64,000 nt of DNA from CBDCME01 sp965218865. Its GTDB lineage: Bacteria > Pseudomonadota > Alphaproteobacteria > JAAXGF01. The notes beneath the pieces were generated by a model. It saw only the letters and a program-made list of their open reading frames with translations. It ran no database searches and was not told the DNA's origin. The position numbers and the translations under genes are program-made. Shown here one piece after another: positions 8,947-18,855 of this stretch; positions within the stretch are counted from its first letter, which is position 1, and every line of letters starts with the position of its first letter. The stretch is from positions 1-64,000 of the forward strand of contig CBDCME010000076.1 in assembly GCA_965218865.1 (NCBI GenBank), read 5' to 3'.

Positions 8947-10058
8947 GAGTTCGCGTTCGTTGTCTTGGATTCGACCGGCGCCGTGTCGCAACGGTGGAGG
9001 GCACCCCCGGTCACGGGACGCGATACCCCCGTGGTTTCGGGCAACGTGAGGGTGGCGCCGATTCGGGAACGGACGGCAAGATAGGCGAAAGCCTGGGCTT
9101 CGAGGGCGTCGCCGTCCCAACCGACGGCTTCGACCGGATCGACCGGAGCCACAAGCGCCCGACCCAATCCTTCCATCAAGGCTGGATTTTTCCGCCCCCC
9201 ACCGGTAATCAGCCAACGCCTGGGGGGGATTGGGAAGTGGTGCAGGGCCGCCTTCACCGAGGCCACGGTAAACGCCGTGAGGGTCGCGGCGCCATCAGCC
9301 GTGATTAGGCCCTCCGCGCCACCCGCGAAAGCGTTTCGGTCGAGCGTTTTCGGTGGCCGGCGGGTGAAAAACGGATGCCCCATCAGGTGCTCGAGGACAA
9401 CGTCCGAGGGGCGCCCAGCGGCGGCGAGTTTGCCGCCCTGGTCCCAGCTGGCCCCGGTGTGTCGTTGCACCCAGTCGTCGATCAGGGCGCATCCCGGGCC
9501 GGTGTCGAAGGCCACAATCCCGCCCCCGTCCCCAAGCCAGGTCACGTTCGCCACACCGCCAAGATTGAGAATGGCGAGGGGCTTGGGGATGTTTGCCGCC
9601 AAGGCGGCATGATAAAGAGGGATCAGCGGAGCCCCCTCGCCACCGGCGGCGAGATCGCGGCGGCGAAAATCGCAAACCACGTCGATCCCGGTGTGCTCGG
9701 CCAACAGGGCGCCGTCGCCAATCTGGCGGCTGAGATGTTCGTCTGGGCGATGAAGAATTGTATGTCCGTGAAATCCGATCACGTCGATCGTATCGGCGCC
9801 GATCGAGGCGCGTTTCAAAAGCGACGATACGGCTTCGGCGTGTTCCAACGTCAAATCGCGTTCGATCGAGTCGAGGTCGCCGTCACCGTCGAGGAGCGCC
9901 CGCAGCCGTTCTCGAAATGTCGAGTTGTAGTGGATGCCGTATCCGGGACCCGGGGTCGCTTGTGACATGCCGTCGGTTGTCAACAGGGCCGCATCGACGC
10001 CATCGAGCGAGGTGCCGCTCATCAATCCTAGGGCCAGATATGTTCCGTGGTCCGTCAC
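8943..10058 (-). CDS. anmK: Anhydro-N-acetylmuramic acid kinase AnmK
   Basis: AnmK opens and phosphorylates 1,6-anhydro-MurNAc to MurNAc-6-P in peptidoglycan recycling. The 371-residue sequence has the family N-terminus LGLMSGTSLDGVDAAL, the phosphate-binding stretch LNLGGVANVTWLG, the catalytic GFDTGPG-type segment (AFDTGPGCALID) and ITGGGRKNP near the C-terminus. It converges with the hydrolase gene and is divergent from tyrS with only 94 bp between the starts, an arrangement also seen in other alphaproteobacteria. Confidence 0.95.
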   Translation of the reverse strand: MTDHGTYLALGLMSGTSLDGVDAALLTTDGMSQATPGPGYGIHYNSTFRERLRALLDGDGDLDSIERDLTLEHAEAVSSLLKRASIGADTIDVIGFHGHTILHRPDEHLSRQIGDGALLAEHTGIDVVCDFRRRDLAAGGEGAPLIPLYHAALAANIPKPLAILNLGGVANVTWLGDGGGIVAFDTGPGCALIDDWVQRHTGASWDQGGKLAAAGRPSDVVLEHLMGHPFFTRRPPKTLDRNAFAGGAEGLITADGAATLTAFTVASVKAALHHFPIPPRRWLITGGGRKNPALMEGLGRALVAPVDPVEAVGWDGDALEAQAFAYLAVRSRIGATLTLPETTGVSRPVTGGALHRCDTAPVESKTTNANS

Positions 10059-10152
10059 CGCTACCTTACCTCATCGAGCATCGCGGCGTTGTTCGCGCCC
10101 CGGGGCTGTGCTACACGACCGCGGGCGACACCAATCGTTACGCGAGAACGCA

Positions 10153-11424
10153 ATGGCCGAGAAGGCTTCCGACTTTCTCCGCCTCGTGAGCGAGCGCGGA
10201 TACCTCCATCAGTGCACGGATCCCGAGGGGCTCGCCGCCGAAACGCGGATCGTCGCCTATATCGGCTTCGATTGTACGGCACCGAGCCTCCACGTGGGCA
10301 ATCTCGTCTCGCTAATGCTCCTCCGCTGGCTCCAGGACAGCGGCAACAAACCGATCGTACTTCTCGGCGGTGGCACGACCAAGGTCGGCGATCCGTCCGG
10401 CAAGGATGAAACAAGACGCCTATTGGGAACCGACGACATCGCCAAGAACATGGCCGCAATCAAGGCCGCGATCAAACAATTTTTGAGATTTGGCGATGGT
10501 CCGGCGGACGCCATCATGGTCGATAACTCCGATTGGCTCGACCGCCTTCAATACATTCCGTTTCTGCGAGAAATCGGTTGCTATTTTTCGGTCAACCGAA
10601 TGCTGAGCATGGAATCGGTGAAGGCCCGATTGGATCGCGAACAGCCGCTCAGTTTTATCGAATTCAACTACATGATATTGCAGGCCTACGACTTTCTCGA
10701 GTTAAACCGCCGCCATGGTTGTCAGCTGCAGATGGGCGGATCGGATCAGTGGGGCAACATCGTCAACGGAGTCGAACTCGGGCGCCGGGTCGACAAGGTC
10801 GGCCTCTTCGGTTTGACCACGCCTCTGATCACCACGGCCTCGGGGACCAAGATGGGCAAGACCGCCCGTGGGGCGGTCTGGCTCAACTCCGATATGTTAT
10901 CGGCGTTCGATTATTGGCAGTTCTGGCGCAATACGGACGACGCCGACGTGGGGCGCTTTCTCCGCTTGTTCACCGATTTGCCCTTGGCTGAGATCGGGCG
11001 CCTCGAGGAATTGCATGGCGAGGAACTGAACGAGGCAAAGATCATTCTCGCGACCCGGGCAACGTCCCTTTGTCATGGCGACGAGGCGGCACGAACGGCG
11101 GCCCAATCCGCCCGCGGTCTGTTCGCGCCTTCTCGAACGAATTCGATGCCCGACGGCGGCGCGAGCGCGGTGCCGCGCTACAGTATTCGGGATGCCGAGT
11201 TGAGGCGTGGAATTCCAGCTTTTGAACTCTTCGTGGCGGCCGAGATTTGTGCCTCGAAAGCCGAGGCCAGAAGGCTGATCCGCGGGGGCGGCGCGCGTAT
11301 CAACGGCGAGGTCGTCGCCAACGAACTGAAAATCATTGATTTCGAAAGTCTGATCGCGGACGGACGACTGGAGTTGTCGGCCGGAAAGAAACGCCACGCG
11401 CATATCTACGTCGAGGACACCTGA
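10153..11424 (+). CDS. tyrS: Tyrosyl-tRNA synthetase
   Basis: This class I aminoacyl-tRNA synthetase charges tRNA-Tyr with tyrosine in the cytoplasm. The protein has 423 residues. HIGH appears as HVGN in PSLHVGNLVSLM, tyrosine binding is seen in QMGGSDQWGN, and the KMSKS loop is KMGKT in ASGTKMGKTARGAVW, a common TyrRS variant. The C-terminal S4-like RNA-binding domain (SKAEARRLIRGGGARING) is present. The ATG at 10153 (MAEKASDFLRL) is chosen because upstream in-frame codons overlap anmK and show no family similarity. Confidence 0.97.
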   Translation: MAEKASDFLRLVSERGYLHQCTDPEGLAAETRIVAYIGFDCTAPSLHVGNLVSLMLLRWLQDSGNKPIVLLGGGTTKVGDPSGKDETRRLLGTDDIAKNMAAIKAAIKQFLRFGDGPADAIMVDNSDWLDRLQYIPFLREIGCYFSVNRMLSMESVKARLDREQPLSFIEFNYMILQAYDFLELNRRHGCQLQMGGSDQWGNIVNGVELGRRVDKVGLFGLTTPLITTASGTKMGKTARGAVWLNSDMLSAFDYWQFWRNTDDADVGRFLRLFTDLPLAEIGRLEELHGEELNEAKIILATRATSLCHGDEAARTAAQSARGLFAPSRTNSMPDGGASAVPRYSIRDAELRRGIPAFELFVAAEICASKAEARRLIRGGGARINGEVVANELKIIDFESLIADGRLELSAGKKRHAHIYVEDT

Positions 11425-11462
11425 ACCGATTCTTCGATTCCGGACAACAGTGACGAAAGCAT

Positions 11463-14400
11463 TCAACGCGGACTGGGTTCATCCTCGAAGCCTGGAAATT
11501 CCTGGCCGTCGGGCACGCTGACGTCGGCGCCGGGCGAAATCAGGGCCCGCAAAAATCCCGGGGCGAGGGCGGCCAGGGGGTTCACGGTGATCGTTGGCGC
11601 CTCGATCGGACCCTCCACCGCGTAAGTCGCGGCAAACAGGCCGCCGCCTTTTCCGCCCACGATCAGATCCCCGACCAACGGCACTTTCCCGAGGGCACTA
11701 TTGATCGTGTATTCGGGAACCAACGTGCCGCTGAGGTCGGCGCTGTCGCTGTCGAAATCGAAGTTGCCCGCCATCGTCAGTCCCAGGGTGGGGCCGAACA
11801 TGCGCGCGCTCTTGAAGGTGAGCCGGTCTCCCTCCATGATGAAAGGCGCGAATAGTTCCGAAAATTTGATGCCTTTTCCCGCCTCGCCGGTGAGCGTGGT
11901 ATAAATCCCGGTCAGGGAAGCGCGGTTTAGGATACGGGCCAGAGTTGGTGCCCGGACCAACCGAAAATCGCGAACCCGAATCCGGCCGGCGACCAGTTGG
12001 TCGTTGGTTGGGTCGTTCAAGAACACACTGACCTCGAGTTCACCGCCAACCGCGTTCTGGAAGATATCGAAGACTCGCATTACGGTTCCGGCGTCATTCG
12101 ATTCTATCTCTAGAGAACGGCGCTCGCCGCGATCGCCAAGATCCAGCTTCAGAAACCCGCCGCCCGGCAGCGTGCCGTCGAGGGTGGCGGTCTTCCAGTG
12201 ATCATCGCTTACCGTCGCCGTGGTTTTGACTCCCTCCAAGACATGCCCGTCCGTGACGATCACGCGGCTCGCCTCGGCGGTGAGGTTGAAGGAAGGCAGG
12301 GTCGTCTCGCCGGAGTCGTACAGGCGCTCGAGGAAAGGACGCCAGTCGAGCGATTCAGCCTCAAGGTCGATGACGAATCCCGCCGCGTCACGGGAGAAGA
12401 GGAAATGATGTAATCGGTTTTCTCCGATCACCAGATGATCGAGTTCGAGACGGTCCACGCCCGCCGTGTCCGCGGCCAATTTGGCCCGCCCCGAAGCTTC
12501 CAGATCCCCGGCGACGATCTTGATCGCCTCGATCGCAACCGGTTCACCGGGCGTGACGGTCGCATTGAATTGCACCCCTCCCGGAATGCCGACTGCCTTG
12601 TGCCAATCCAGGGCCGAAACCGTCAGTCCGGCTTCGCGCAGGTCGGCGCTCAGGCTCCAGGAACTCGTTCCGTTCCCGGGCTCCGTAATCGCCACGTCGG
12701 TTGTTACCGGGCCCTGGAGATAGGGCTTCAGATCGATTCCAAGACGTTCACGGTCGATGTCGGAGAGCACCCCGTTGGCGGTATACCGGTTGAGATACGG
12801 GGAACCTTCCTTGAAGTTGTAACGCCAGCTCGCCCAAAGGGAGACGTCGTTGAGCGCGATCGGACCGGTTACGTTCATGCCTGTCGCGTCGAGGGCCAGG
12901 GCCAAATCGCCGCGCGAAATTTCGTATCCCGGGAACACGTTCCTTAAGCGTAGATCGCGCAAATTTGCGCTGGCTTCGATTTCGACCTCGTCGAAGCTCA
13001 GGTTGTCGTGCAACGGGAATGCCAGTTGCAGCCGCAACGCCGCCAGCCCATCGATGTTTTTGGACTCGATTCCGACCGTTTGGGCATAGCCGAGGAAGGG
13101 GTGCGCCAAGTACTCCATGATCTCCCTCGCCTGTCCGACGATTGTCAGGTCGACCGTGGTCGCGTCTTCGTGGGCCAGACCCTCGATGTGCAAGGATGCC
13201 GGTTCAACGGACAGATTTCCGCGGCGACCACCGGACATCGACATGTCGAGAGTCCGAGCCGTCATGGAGATAGCCGCGTCGACTCCGGTTATGGTCGGCA
13301 GCGGGGGAAGATAATCGACCGTGATGTTTTCTAGCGTCATGGTGATCCCCAGGGCCTCGCTCGGCAGGCGATCCCGGGATAAATCCTCGGCCGTGAGGTT
13401 CGCCCGTATCTGAGCATTTCGAATGACACCGACGGAGAGGTGAGCGTCGATCCATTCCCGGGGACTGTCGGCCATCCAGGGGGGCCAGTAGCGAGCGACT
13501 TCCTCGACCGGTAAATCGTTGACCGAGACGTCGGCAACGAACGACCGTAACTGACTCAAACCGTCGATCGAACCGTTCGCCGCCAAGGTGGGACCCTCAA
13601 AATCCACGAATACGTCGTCGATTCGAATGTGATCGAAATCCGACGACAGAATGCCTTTCGCCTTGGTGTAGGTGACGGCGATATCGTCCTCAAGTAGGTC
13701 CGGCAGCAAGGCTGTGCCCGCCCCACCCACCAGATCGAAGGCGATATCCGAAATCGCGCCTTCGAAATCGACGCGAAAGGCCACGGTTCCGCCGACGGGT
13801 ATCCGTATTCCGGCAACCGGATCGGCGATACCGCTTGAGGAGGCAGCGAATGCCGCCGGCTCGAGACCCTCGAAACGTGCCACAACATCAACGGATCTCT
13901 CCTCGGAGTCGAATACGCCGTCGATGTCGAAATGGGCGGGATAATCACCCAACGCTAAATCGAAAGAGAGGTTGCCACGTACGCCATCGCCGTCACGAAC
14001 GAAGCGAAAGTTGGCGTTGCTGGGTCGCCATCGGGCGTTGAATACGCGGTCGTGGAGCAGGAGCGATGCACGGCTGATGATGATTTCCCTCAAATGACCC
14101 AAATCCTTTTCCGGATCGGGCGCGGCGGCGAGCTCGGCGAGGAGCAGTCCGGCGATCTTCCCGCCAGCGGTTTCGGAGTCGGCCGAGGAAAGGCCAATAC
14201 GACCGTTTTCATCGCGGATGATTTTGAGCGCCGGGGCAACGATTTCCACCCTGGTCGGCGCAATGACCCCCCGCAGGAGCGCCGCGACGCTAACGCTGAC
14301 GGACATCTCCGGCGCCATAGCCACGGGCGTCCCGTCGAGTTCATAGGCGCGCAAGCCGCGCAGATGAATGCCGACAGGCTGATTCCAGCCCTTCCAGGCC

Positions 14401-14594
14401 AGGGCCGTTTGTTCGATCGTGAGGGTGTAGGGACTATCCGCGGGCGCCAGCGTGTCCGCCAGGTGGGGAGTCAGGAAATCCAGGGAAAGCGGTCCGCTGG
14501 AGAGCCGCAAAATCGCGGCCGCGGTGATGAACACCAGGCCCGCGAAAGTCGCGGCCAACAATCGCAGGAATGTCGAGGCGATACGGCGGACCAC
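11463..14594 (-). CDS. YhdP/AsmA-like large envelope protein (DUF3971 type)
   Basis: This 1043-residue protein has a single N-terminal signal anchor (LRLLAATFAGLVFITAAAIL) followed by a long beta-rich periplasmic part. Its DUF3971/AsmA-like C-terminal region ends in PLVGDLIVGGKGGGLFAATY, typical of the alphaproteobacterial YhdP-like family. Members of the AsmA/TamB/YhdP clan form hydrophobic grooves bridging the envelope and are implicated in phospholipid transport to the outer membrane. The start is a GTG at 14594, with GAGGAG about 12 bases upstream. The gene converges on tyrS with 38 bp between stops. Confidence 0.85.
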   Translation of the reverse strand: MVRRIASTFLRLLAATFAGLVFITAAAILRLSSGPLSLDFLTPHLADTLAPADSPYTLTIEQTALAWKGWNQPVGIHLRGLRAYELDGTPVAMAPEMSVSVSVAALLRGVIAPTRVEIVAPALKIIRDENGRIGLSSADSETAGGKIAGLLLAELAAAPDPEKDLGHLREIIISRASLLLHDRVFNARWRPSNANFRFVRDGDGVRGNLSFDLALGDYPAHFDIDGVFDSEERSVDVVARFEGLEPAAFAASSSGIADPVAGIRIPVGGTVAFRVDFEGAISDIAFDLVGGAGTALLPDLLEDDIAVTYTKAKGILSSDFDHIRIDDVFVDFEGPTLAANGSIDGLSQLRSFVADVSVNDLPVEEVARYWPPWMADSPREWIDAHLSVGVIRNAQIRANLTAEDLSRDRLPSEALGITMTLENITVDYLPPLPTITGVDAAISMTARTLDMSMSGGRRGNLSVEPASLHIEGLAHEDATTVDLTIVGQAREIMEYLAHPFLGYAQTVGIESKNIDGLAALRLQLAFPLHDNLSFDEVEIEASANLRDLRLRNVFPGYEISRGDLALALDATGMNVTGPIALNDVSLWASWRYNFKEGSPYLNRYTANGVLSDIDRERLGIDLKPYLQGPVTTDVAITEPGNGTSSWSLSADLREAGLTVSALDWHKAVGIPGGVQFNATVTPGEPVAIEAIKIVAGDLEASGRAKLAADTAGVDRLELDHLVIGENRLHHFLFSRDAAGFVIDLEAESLDWRPFLERLYDSGETTLPSFNLTAEASRVIVTDGHVLEGVKTTATVSDDHWKTATLDGTLPGGGFLKLDLGDRGERRSLEIESNDAGTVMRVFDIFQNAVGGELEVSVFLNDPTNDQLVAGRIRVRDFRLVRAPTLARILNRASLTGIYTTLTGEAGKGIKFSELFAPFIMEGDRLTFKSARMFGPTLGLTMAGNFDFDSDSADLSGTLVPEYTINSALGKVPLVGDLIVGGKGGGLFAATYAVEGPIEAPTITVNPLAALAPGFLRALISPGADVSVPDGQEFPGFEDEPSPR

Positions 14595-14869
14595 CGGGAC
14601 GTTACGCTCCTCTTGGTGTCTTCGATCCCCACGGGGGGCCGAATTCGTGTGACTTGGATGACGGCTCTACGATTTCTAGCAGATGTCGGCACGTCGGCTG
14701 AAAGGTCGGTTTAGCGGCTCATTTGACCGCGGCGTTTGAACCATTTGTTGGGGACCGATTCGAGCCGAATCCCAAGCCCCGACCGGGGCCTCGCGGTCGC
14801 CACGATTTGAAGCACCCGACAACAGCCCGCTCAACGTCGTTTTCAAGACGGTAATTCCCGTTCCGGTGC

Positions 14870-15973
14870 TCAGCCCGAGCGGGAAACTGTGTTCTTGACG
14901 CGGCTCAGGATTTCCTGGCGGATGCGCGCGAATCTTGGTTTCTCTTCCTCGGTGAAATTAATGGGCCGACATAACCTCATCGCGATCAAACCGACTCGTG
15001 CGGTCATGAGGCCATTGGCGATTCCTTGACCGACCTGGGCCGATACGATGGCGCTAAGGTTGCCGCCGACGGTTTCAGCCGCCGCTTCCGAGACCAGGCT
15101 CGCGGTACCCGCCACGGCCAAGTTTTCGAGCGTGTGCCGCAAGAGTCGCGCCATCCCCGCGAAGCCGGGTCGGGCGCCGTAAAGGGTACCGATTTGGCGA
15201 ACGAGAAGAGCGTTGCGCCAGAGGCTGACGAGGGCGTCCAAGAACGCCAACGGGCTGACCGCGGTGAAGATTGCCGTGTCGGCGGCACGTTCGGCCACGA
15301 CCGCGTAGGCGCGCTCGTCGATGGGGCGCAATACCTGTTGTGAAAAAAGGGTCAGGACCTCGCCGTCGGTATGGCAGTCGTCACAGGATTCATGAAAAAC
15401 TTCAAGATCCTTTCGGACCTCGGCGCGGTCGGCGTACAAATCGGCGATAAGGGCGATATCTTGGCCGACATGTCCGTGCGTGTCGGCGCCGATGAACGGT
15501 CTGGTGGATTCTTGTAGTCGCGAGATGTTTTTCAGTCTCCGCAGGGCGCGAAACTGATCGCGGACCGTGACGCCAATTGTGAACGCGATAAAACCAACCA
15601 AAATCGTGGAAACAAAACCAAACAAAAAATGAACATCGAATTGACCAGCGAGAAATCTAAATGTCCCTTGTATAATAACAATTGTAGCAAGCCCCAGGAT
15701 CGTGAGAAATATCCATTTCCATGTCGGGCTTATTATTTGTTGTTTAATTTGTCGTTTTACAGCCAATATTTGAACTTCACCCTCCGAAAATTTCAAAATA
15801 CCGTCGGCAAGTTTTCGGAATTCGTTGCTCTGGAGAATTGAATTGAAAGTCGGATCGACAGCGTTGGCAACCACCCCGGGCTCCGCGCCTACGGTATCCC
15901 GACCCTCCTCGGAATCCGTGCCCATGGCTACCGGGTCGAGTTCGACCGGCGGGATCCAGCTCGATTCACTCAT
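14870..15973 (-). CDS. DUF697/TIGR01620 family membrane protein (YcjF-like)
   Basis: This 367-residue inner-membrane protein has two hydrophobic helices in its first half (WIFLTILGLATIVIIQGTFRF and HFLFGFVSTILVGFIAFTIGV) and a DUF697 region at the C-terminus (TAIFTAVSPLAFLDALVSLW, GTASLVSEAAAET). Its ATG at 15973 overlaps the TGA of the YcjX gene (ATGA), which supports this start over more distal ones. YcjX and YcjF-like genes form a conserved, often stress-induced pair of unknown molecular role. The 275 bp downstream, up to the AsmA-like gene, contain no visible gene. Confidence 0.88.
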   Translation of the reverse strand: MSESSWIPPVELDPVAMGTDSEEGRDTVGAEPGVVANAVDPTFNSILQSNEFRKLADGILKFSEGEVQILAVKRQIKQQIISPTWKWIFLTILGLATIVIIQGTFRFLAGQFDVHFLFGFVSTILVGFIAFTIGVTVRDQFRALRRLKNISRLQESTRPFIGADTHGHVGQDIALIADLYADRAEVRKDLEVFHESCDDCHTDGEVLTLFSQQVLRPIDERAYAVVAERAADTAIFTAVSPLAFLDALVSLWRNALLVRQIGTLYGARPGFAGMARLLRHTLENLAVAGTASLVSEAAAETVGGNLSAIVSAQVGQGIANGLMTARVGLIAMRLCRPINFTEEEKPRFARIRQEILSRVKNTVSRSG

Positions 15974-17436
15974 CGCAACTTGTCTCCGATGAGGAATTCC
16001 AGTGCCTGATCGAGTCGAATGTGGGGGAGCCCGGTACGATCGATATCGGGGACGCTGGGCGGCTGAAACTCGAGAAAATTGAAACGGTTCGTGTCCCAAT
16101 CCGAATGGGTCGGCATCGTTTCAGGAATTTCCCCCGGAAATAGGAGGGTTTCCTTTTTGCGATCGACGGGCGCTCCCTTGACGCACGAGAGCTTGCGACC
16201 CTGGTAGTCGGTGACCACGGTTTCCGTGCATTTGAGGGAGGCGACGGCGACGCCGTCGAGCGCCACGCCCTCGAAACGGACTTGGCGCGCCGAGTCGGCG
16301 ATCATCCGTTCGAGCATGAGCTTGAGATTGTGATGCTGATTGGAGGCGACGTGGTCGGCCTTGGTCGCGGCAAAAAGCAATTTGTCGACCGTATGAGAAA
16401 ACAGGCCCTTGAACAATCCTAGCTGGCCGTAACTGAAACTGCGCAGCACCGTTGTGATCGCCTCGCGCATGTCGGCGAAGCTCTGGTAGCCGTTGTTCAA
16501 GGTCGTGAGGACGTCAACCAGGACGATTTGCCGATCAAAACTGGAAACATGATCGACATAGAACTGCTTGACGACCTGGTTCTTGTATTTTTCGTACCGT
16601 GCGGCCAATTCGCGATACACGGAGGTTCGAGGCAATTTTGCGCTACTTTCCGGCGCCGGGCAGGGAAAGAACAAAAGTATTTCCTGTCCAGCCAGATCAC
16701 CTGGTTGCGTAAATCTGCCCGGTTGGAGCAAACTCAAGGCGACCTTCGGCGCTTTGCAGAGATTCAAGAATTCGGTGTAAAGATCGTGCCCCTTGCGTAG
16801 GACGTCGTCGTCGGCTTCCGCGGAAACGTCGAGTTCGGAAACGAACGCCGACCAGTCCTTGGCCAATGTCGCCCTCGGTTCGTGCTCGCAAAGCTCGAAC
16901 ATCTTTTCCGACCACTTCTCGAAAGATTCATTCAGCAGCGCGAGGTCGAGCAGCCATTCCCCGGGATAATCGACAATATCCAGATTTATAGTTCTAATCG
17001 GCCAGATCGTGCGTGTAATCAACCCCTGGGGCCGGTAACGAACCGCGAGTCGAATTTTGCGCGTTGCCTCGGTCGGCTCCGGCCAGCAGGGATTCTTGCC
17101 GGTGAGGGCGTCGAGGTACTTGCGGTATTGAAATTCCGCCGCCCCGTTGTCGGGCGAGTCGACGATTTTCGCGCCGATGTATCGGCCCCCGTTCACCGCC
17201 CCAAGGAAGGGCAGATTGCCCCCGTGAATCAATTGGTTGACGAGGGCGGTGATGAATACCGTCTTGCCGCTGTCACTTAATCCGGTTACGGCCAGTTTGA
17301 TGGTTGGCGAGAGGGCCTGGTGCGTGATCTCGGCGATGATCTTCTCGATCTCCACCAAGCTCGGAACCGTCATTGAATCCAACGAGAACCCGCCAGCTGA
17401 GCGGCCACGCATTTGGTGAATGACCTCAGTGACCAT
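15970..17436 (-). CDS. ycjX: YcjX family P-loop protein (DUF463)
   Basis: This 488-residue protein has a P-loop, TGLSDSGKTVFITALVNQL, near residue 50 and a G3-like DIVDYPGEWLLDL segment. This is the dynamin-like/YcjX GTPase type (DUF463). FAATKADHVA, around residue 366, fits the G4 (TKxD) position. The family is soluble and presumably acts with the neighbouring DUF697 membrane protein, whose start it overlaps. Its cellular role is not established; the pair has been linked to stress regulons. The ATG at 17436 gives a start slightly longer than many homologues. Confidence 0.9.
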   Translation of the reverse strand: MVTEVIHQMRGRSAGGFSLDSMTVPSLVEIEKIIAEITHQALSPTIKLAVTGLSDSGKTVFITALVNQLIHGGNLPFLGAVNGGRYIGAKIVDSPDNGAAEFQYRKYLDALTGKNPCWPEPTEATRKIRLAVRYRPQGLITRTIWPIRTINLDIVDYPGEWLLDLALLNESFEKWSEKMFELCEHEPRATLAKDWSAFVSELDVSAEADDDVLRKGHDLYTEFLNLCKAPKVALSLLQPGRFTQPGDLAGQEILLFFPCPAPESSAKLPRTSVYRELAARYEKYKNQVVKQFYVDHVSSFDRQIVLVDVLTTLNNGYQSFADMREAITTVLRSFSYGQLGLFKGLFSHTVDKLLFAATKADHVASNQHHNLKLMLERMIADSARQVRFEGVALDGVAVASLKCTETVVTDYQGRKLSCVKGAPVDRKKETLLFPGEIPETMPTHSDWDTNRFNFLEFQPPSVPDIDRTGLPHIRLDQALEFLIGDKLR

Positions 17437-17934
17437 TGTAAACCTTACGTTCGTAGATTACGTGCCTGCCGCCTGGGAATGGAGGCGCCACGAAAATCGC
17501 ATGCCAGACCCCCCGAGCGAGAGCATTTTGCCGTCGTGGCTGGTCGTTGACGGTCGCCGAGCGGTTCGGCGCCACGTATGCATGACAGCATCCTTTAACC
17601 CCGGAGATCATTCTCCGCAACAGCCAATTCTCAAGCCGCAGAACCAAATCAAATTGAGCACCTATCTGAGGAAAACAGTTTAAAGAATTGTTATGGGTGA
17701 ACTCTAATACTGGAATTGAAGATCTGTCAATCGTGGCGCTCAACGGCATTTCACCGAATTCTTTACCGCGTGGGGTCCGGTCGGTTCTGTTTCCCCGGGC
17801 CGCCCCGTTGCCTTCATTTGCTGTTGCGTACGAAAGAGCGGTACCTGATAGTCTCGGGCACCCATACGATTCGGGGGGGATGCCTGATCAACGGCACATT
17901 TCCGAATCGTTAGCCGCAGTTCAGGAAGAGCGTC
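17437..17934. other. 498-bp gap without a recognisable gene
   Basis: The stretch lies between the divergent YcjX and Sel1-repeat genes, so it should carry both promoters. Reading frames in it are short and show no family similarity. No convincing hairpin-plus-T terminator was seen. Confidence 0.5.
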
Positions 17935-18522
17935 ATGTTGCGTTTCATGCTCGGGGTCGTCTTGCTCCTTGGCTTTGCTCGGTCCGTATCGGCCGATTTC
18001 CAGGAGGCCCTCGAAGCGTATAGGAATGGTGATTATGAGTCGGCGTTTGAGGAATTCAAAACCCTGGCGAAAAGGGGAAACCCGTCGGCTCAATACAATC
18101 TCGCCATCATGTATCACCAGGGACAAGGATCGAAAAAGGACTTGGATAAAGCCATGGATTGGTTTCGGCGGGCGGCGGACCAGGGCTATGCCAGCGCACA
18201 ATTTAAACTCGGGATAATGTATGGGCGGGGAGAAGGTGTTTCCCAGGATTACACCCAGGCCGCCGAGTGGTTTCACAAGGCGGCGGATAACGGAATCGTC
18301 AAGGCATTGACCATTCTCGGTACGATCTACCACGAGGGAGAAGGGGTCCCTCAGGACAACATTGAAGCCTTCAAATGGTTTTATATCGCGGCCACGAAAC
18401 TGCCCCCCGGGAACCTGCGGGATATCTCCCGGGAATCTCTCCGTTTTTTGGACGATTTTTTGACCGAGGAAGAGATCGACAGGGCCCGGGACATGGCGCG
18501 CGCGTGGACGCCAATACAGTAG
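17935..18522 (+). CDS. Secreted Sel1-repeat protein
   Basis: A 195-residue protein with an N-terminal signal peptide (MLRFMLGVVLLLGFARSVSA, probable cut after VSA) followed by about four Sel1-like (TPR-like) repeats of 36 residues. Examples are NPSAQYNLAIMYHQGQG, YASAQFKLGIMYGRGEG and IVKALTILGTIYHEGEG. Such repeats form alpha-solenoids that bind partner proteins, usually in the periplasm. GGAAGAG ends four bases before the ATG and supports this start. The partner is unknown. The gene is followed by a palindromic repeat. Confidence 0.88.
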   Translation: MLRFMLGVVLLLGFARSVSADFQEALEAYRNGDYESAFEEFKTLAKRGNPSAQYNLAIMYHQGQGSKKDLDKAMDWFRRAADQGYASAQFKLGIMYGRGEGVSQDYTQAAEWFHKAADNGIVKALTILGTIYHEGEGVPQDNIEAFKWFYIAATKLPPGNLRDISRESLRFLDDFLTEEEIDRARDMARAWTPIQ

Positions 18523-18647
18523 CCTGTTTGTCGGCCGCGTCATCGCGTTGGCCGGGCGGATTTTCGGCCGCTCGCCATCCCGGATTCGTCCTCGCTGGCG
18601 CACCGTTGAAAAGCCTAGCGACACATCCTCCGTCATTTACACCTAAC

Positions 18648-18779
18648 AGTCTGTTCGAAAACTCGTGGCGCCGGCCCTCTCCCCCTCCCGGCCACCCACA
18701 TACTCTCGTGGGTGGCCGGGAGGGGGAGAGGGACAGACGCAAAAAATGCGCGGCCGCGCATTTTCGAATACCAATTCCG
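18648..18779. repeat. Compound palindromic element P1, copy 1
   Basis: A roughly 132-bp non-coding element: outer arm GTCTGTTCGAAAACTCG, a long GC-rich inverted repeat (CTCCCGGCCACCC / GGGTGGCCGGGAG) around a short loop, then GCAAAAAATGCGCGG and a closing TTTTCGAA. The far right terminus (CAGACA in other copies) is replaced by unrelated sequence here. Further copies are at 34254-34385 and 36245-36377, with a half copy at 22715-22732. It could also act as a transcript-end structure between the convergent Sel1 and antiporter genes. Confidence 0.8.
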
Positions 18780-18855
18780 GATTTCACCAATCCGTCAGGT
18801 TCGGCTCGATTGATGTGGGTGGCGTGGCCGCGAAACCGGGGCGGGTGAGTCGCGG

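Noticed and set aside
14770..14800. Hairpin GCCCCGACCGGGGC as terminator of the DUF697 gene
   Set aside because: No T-run follows on either strand, so it cannot be supported.
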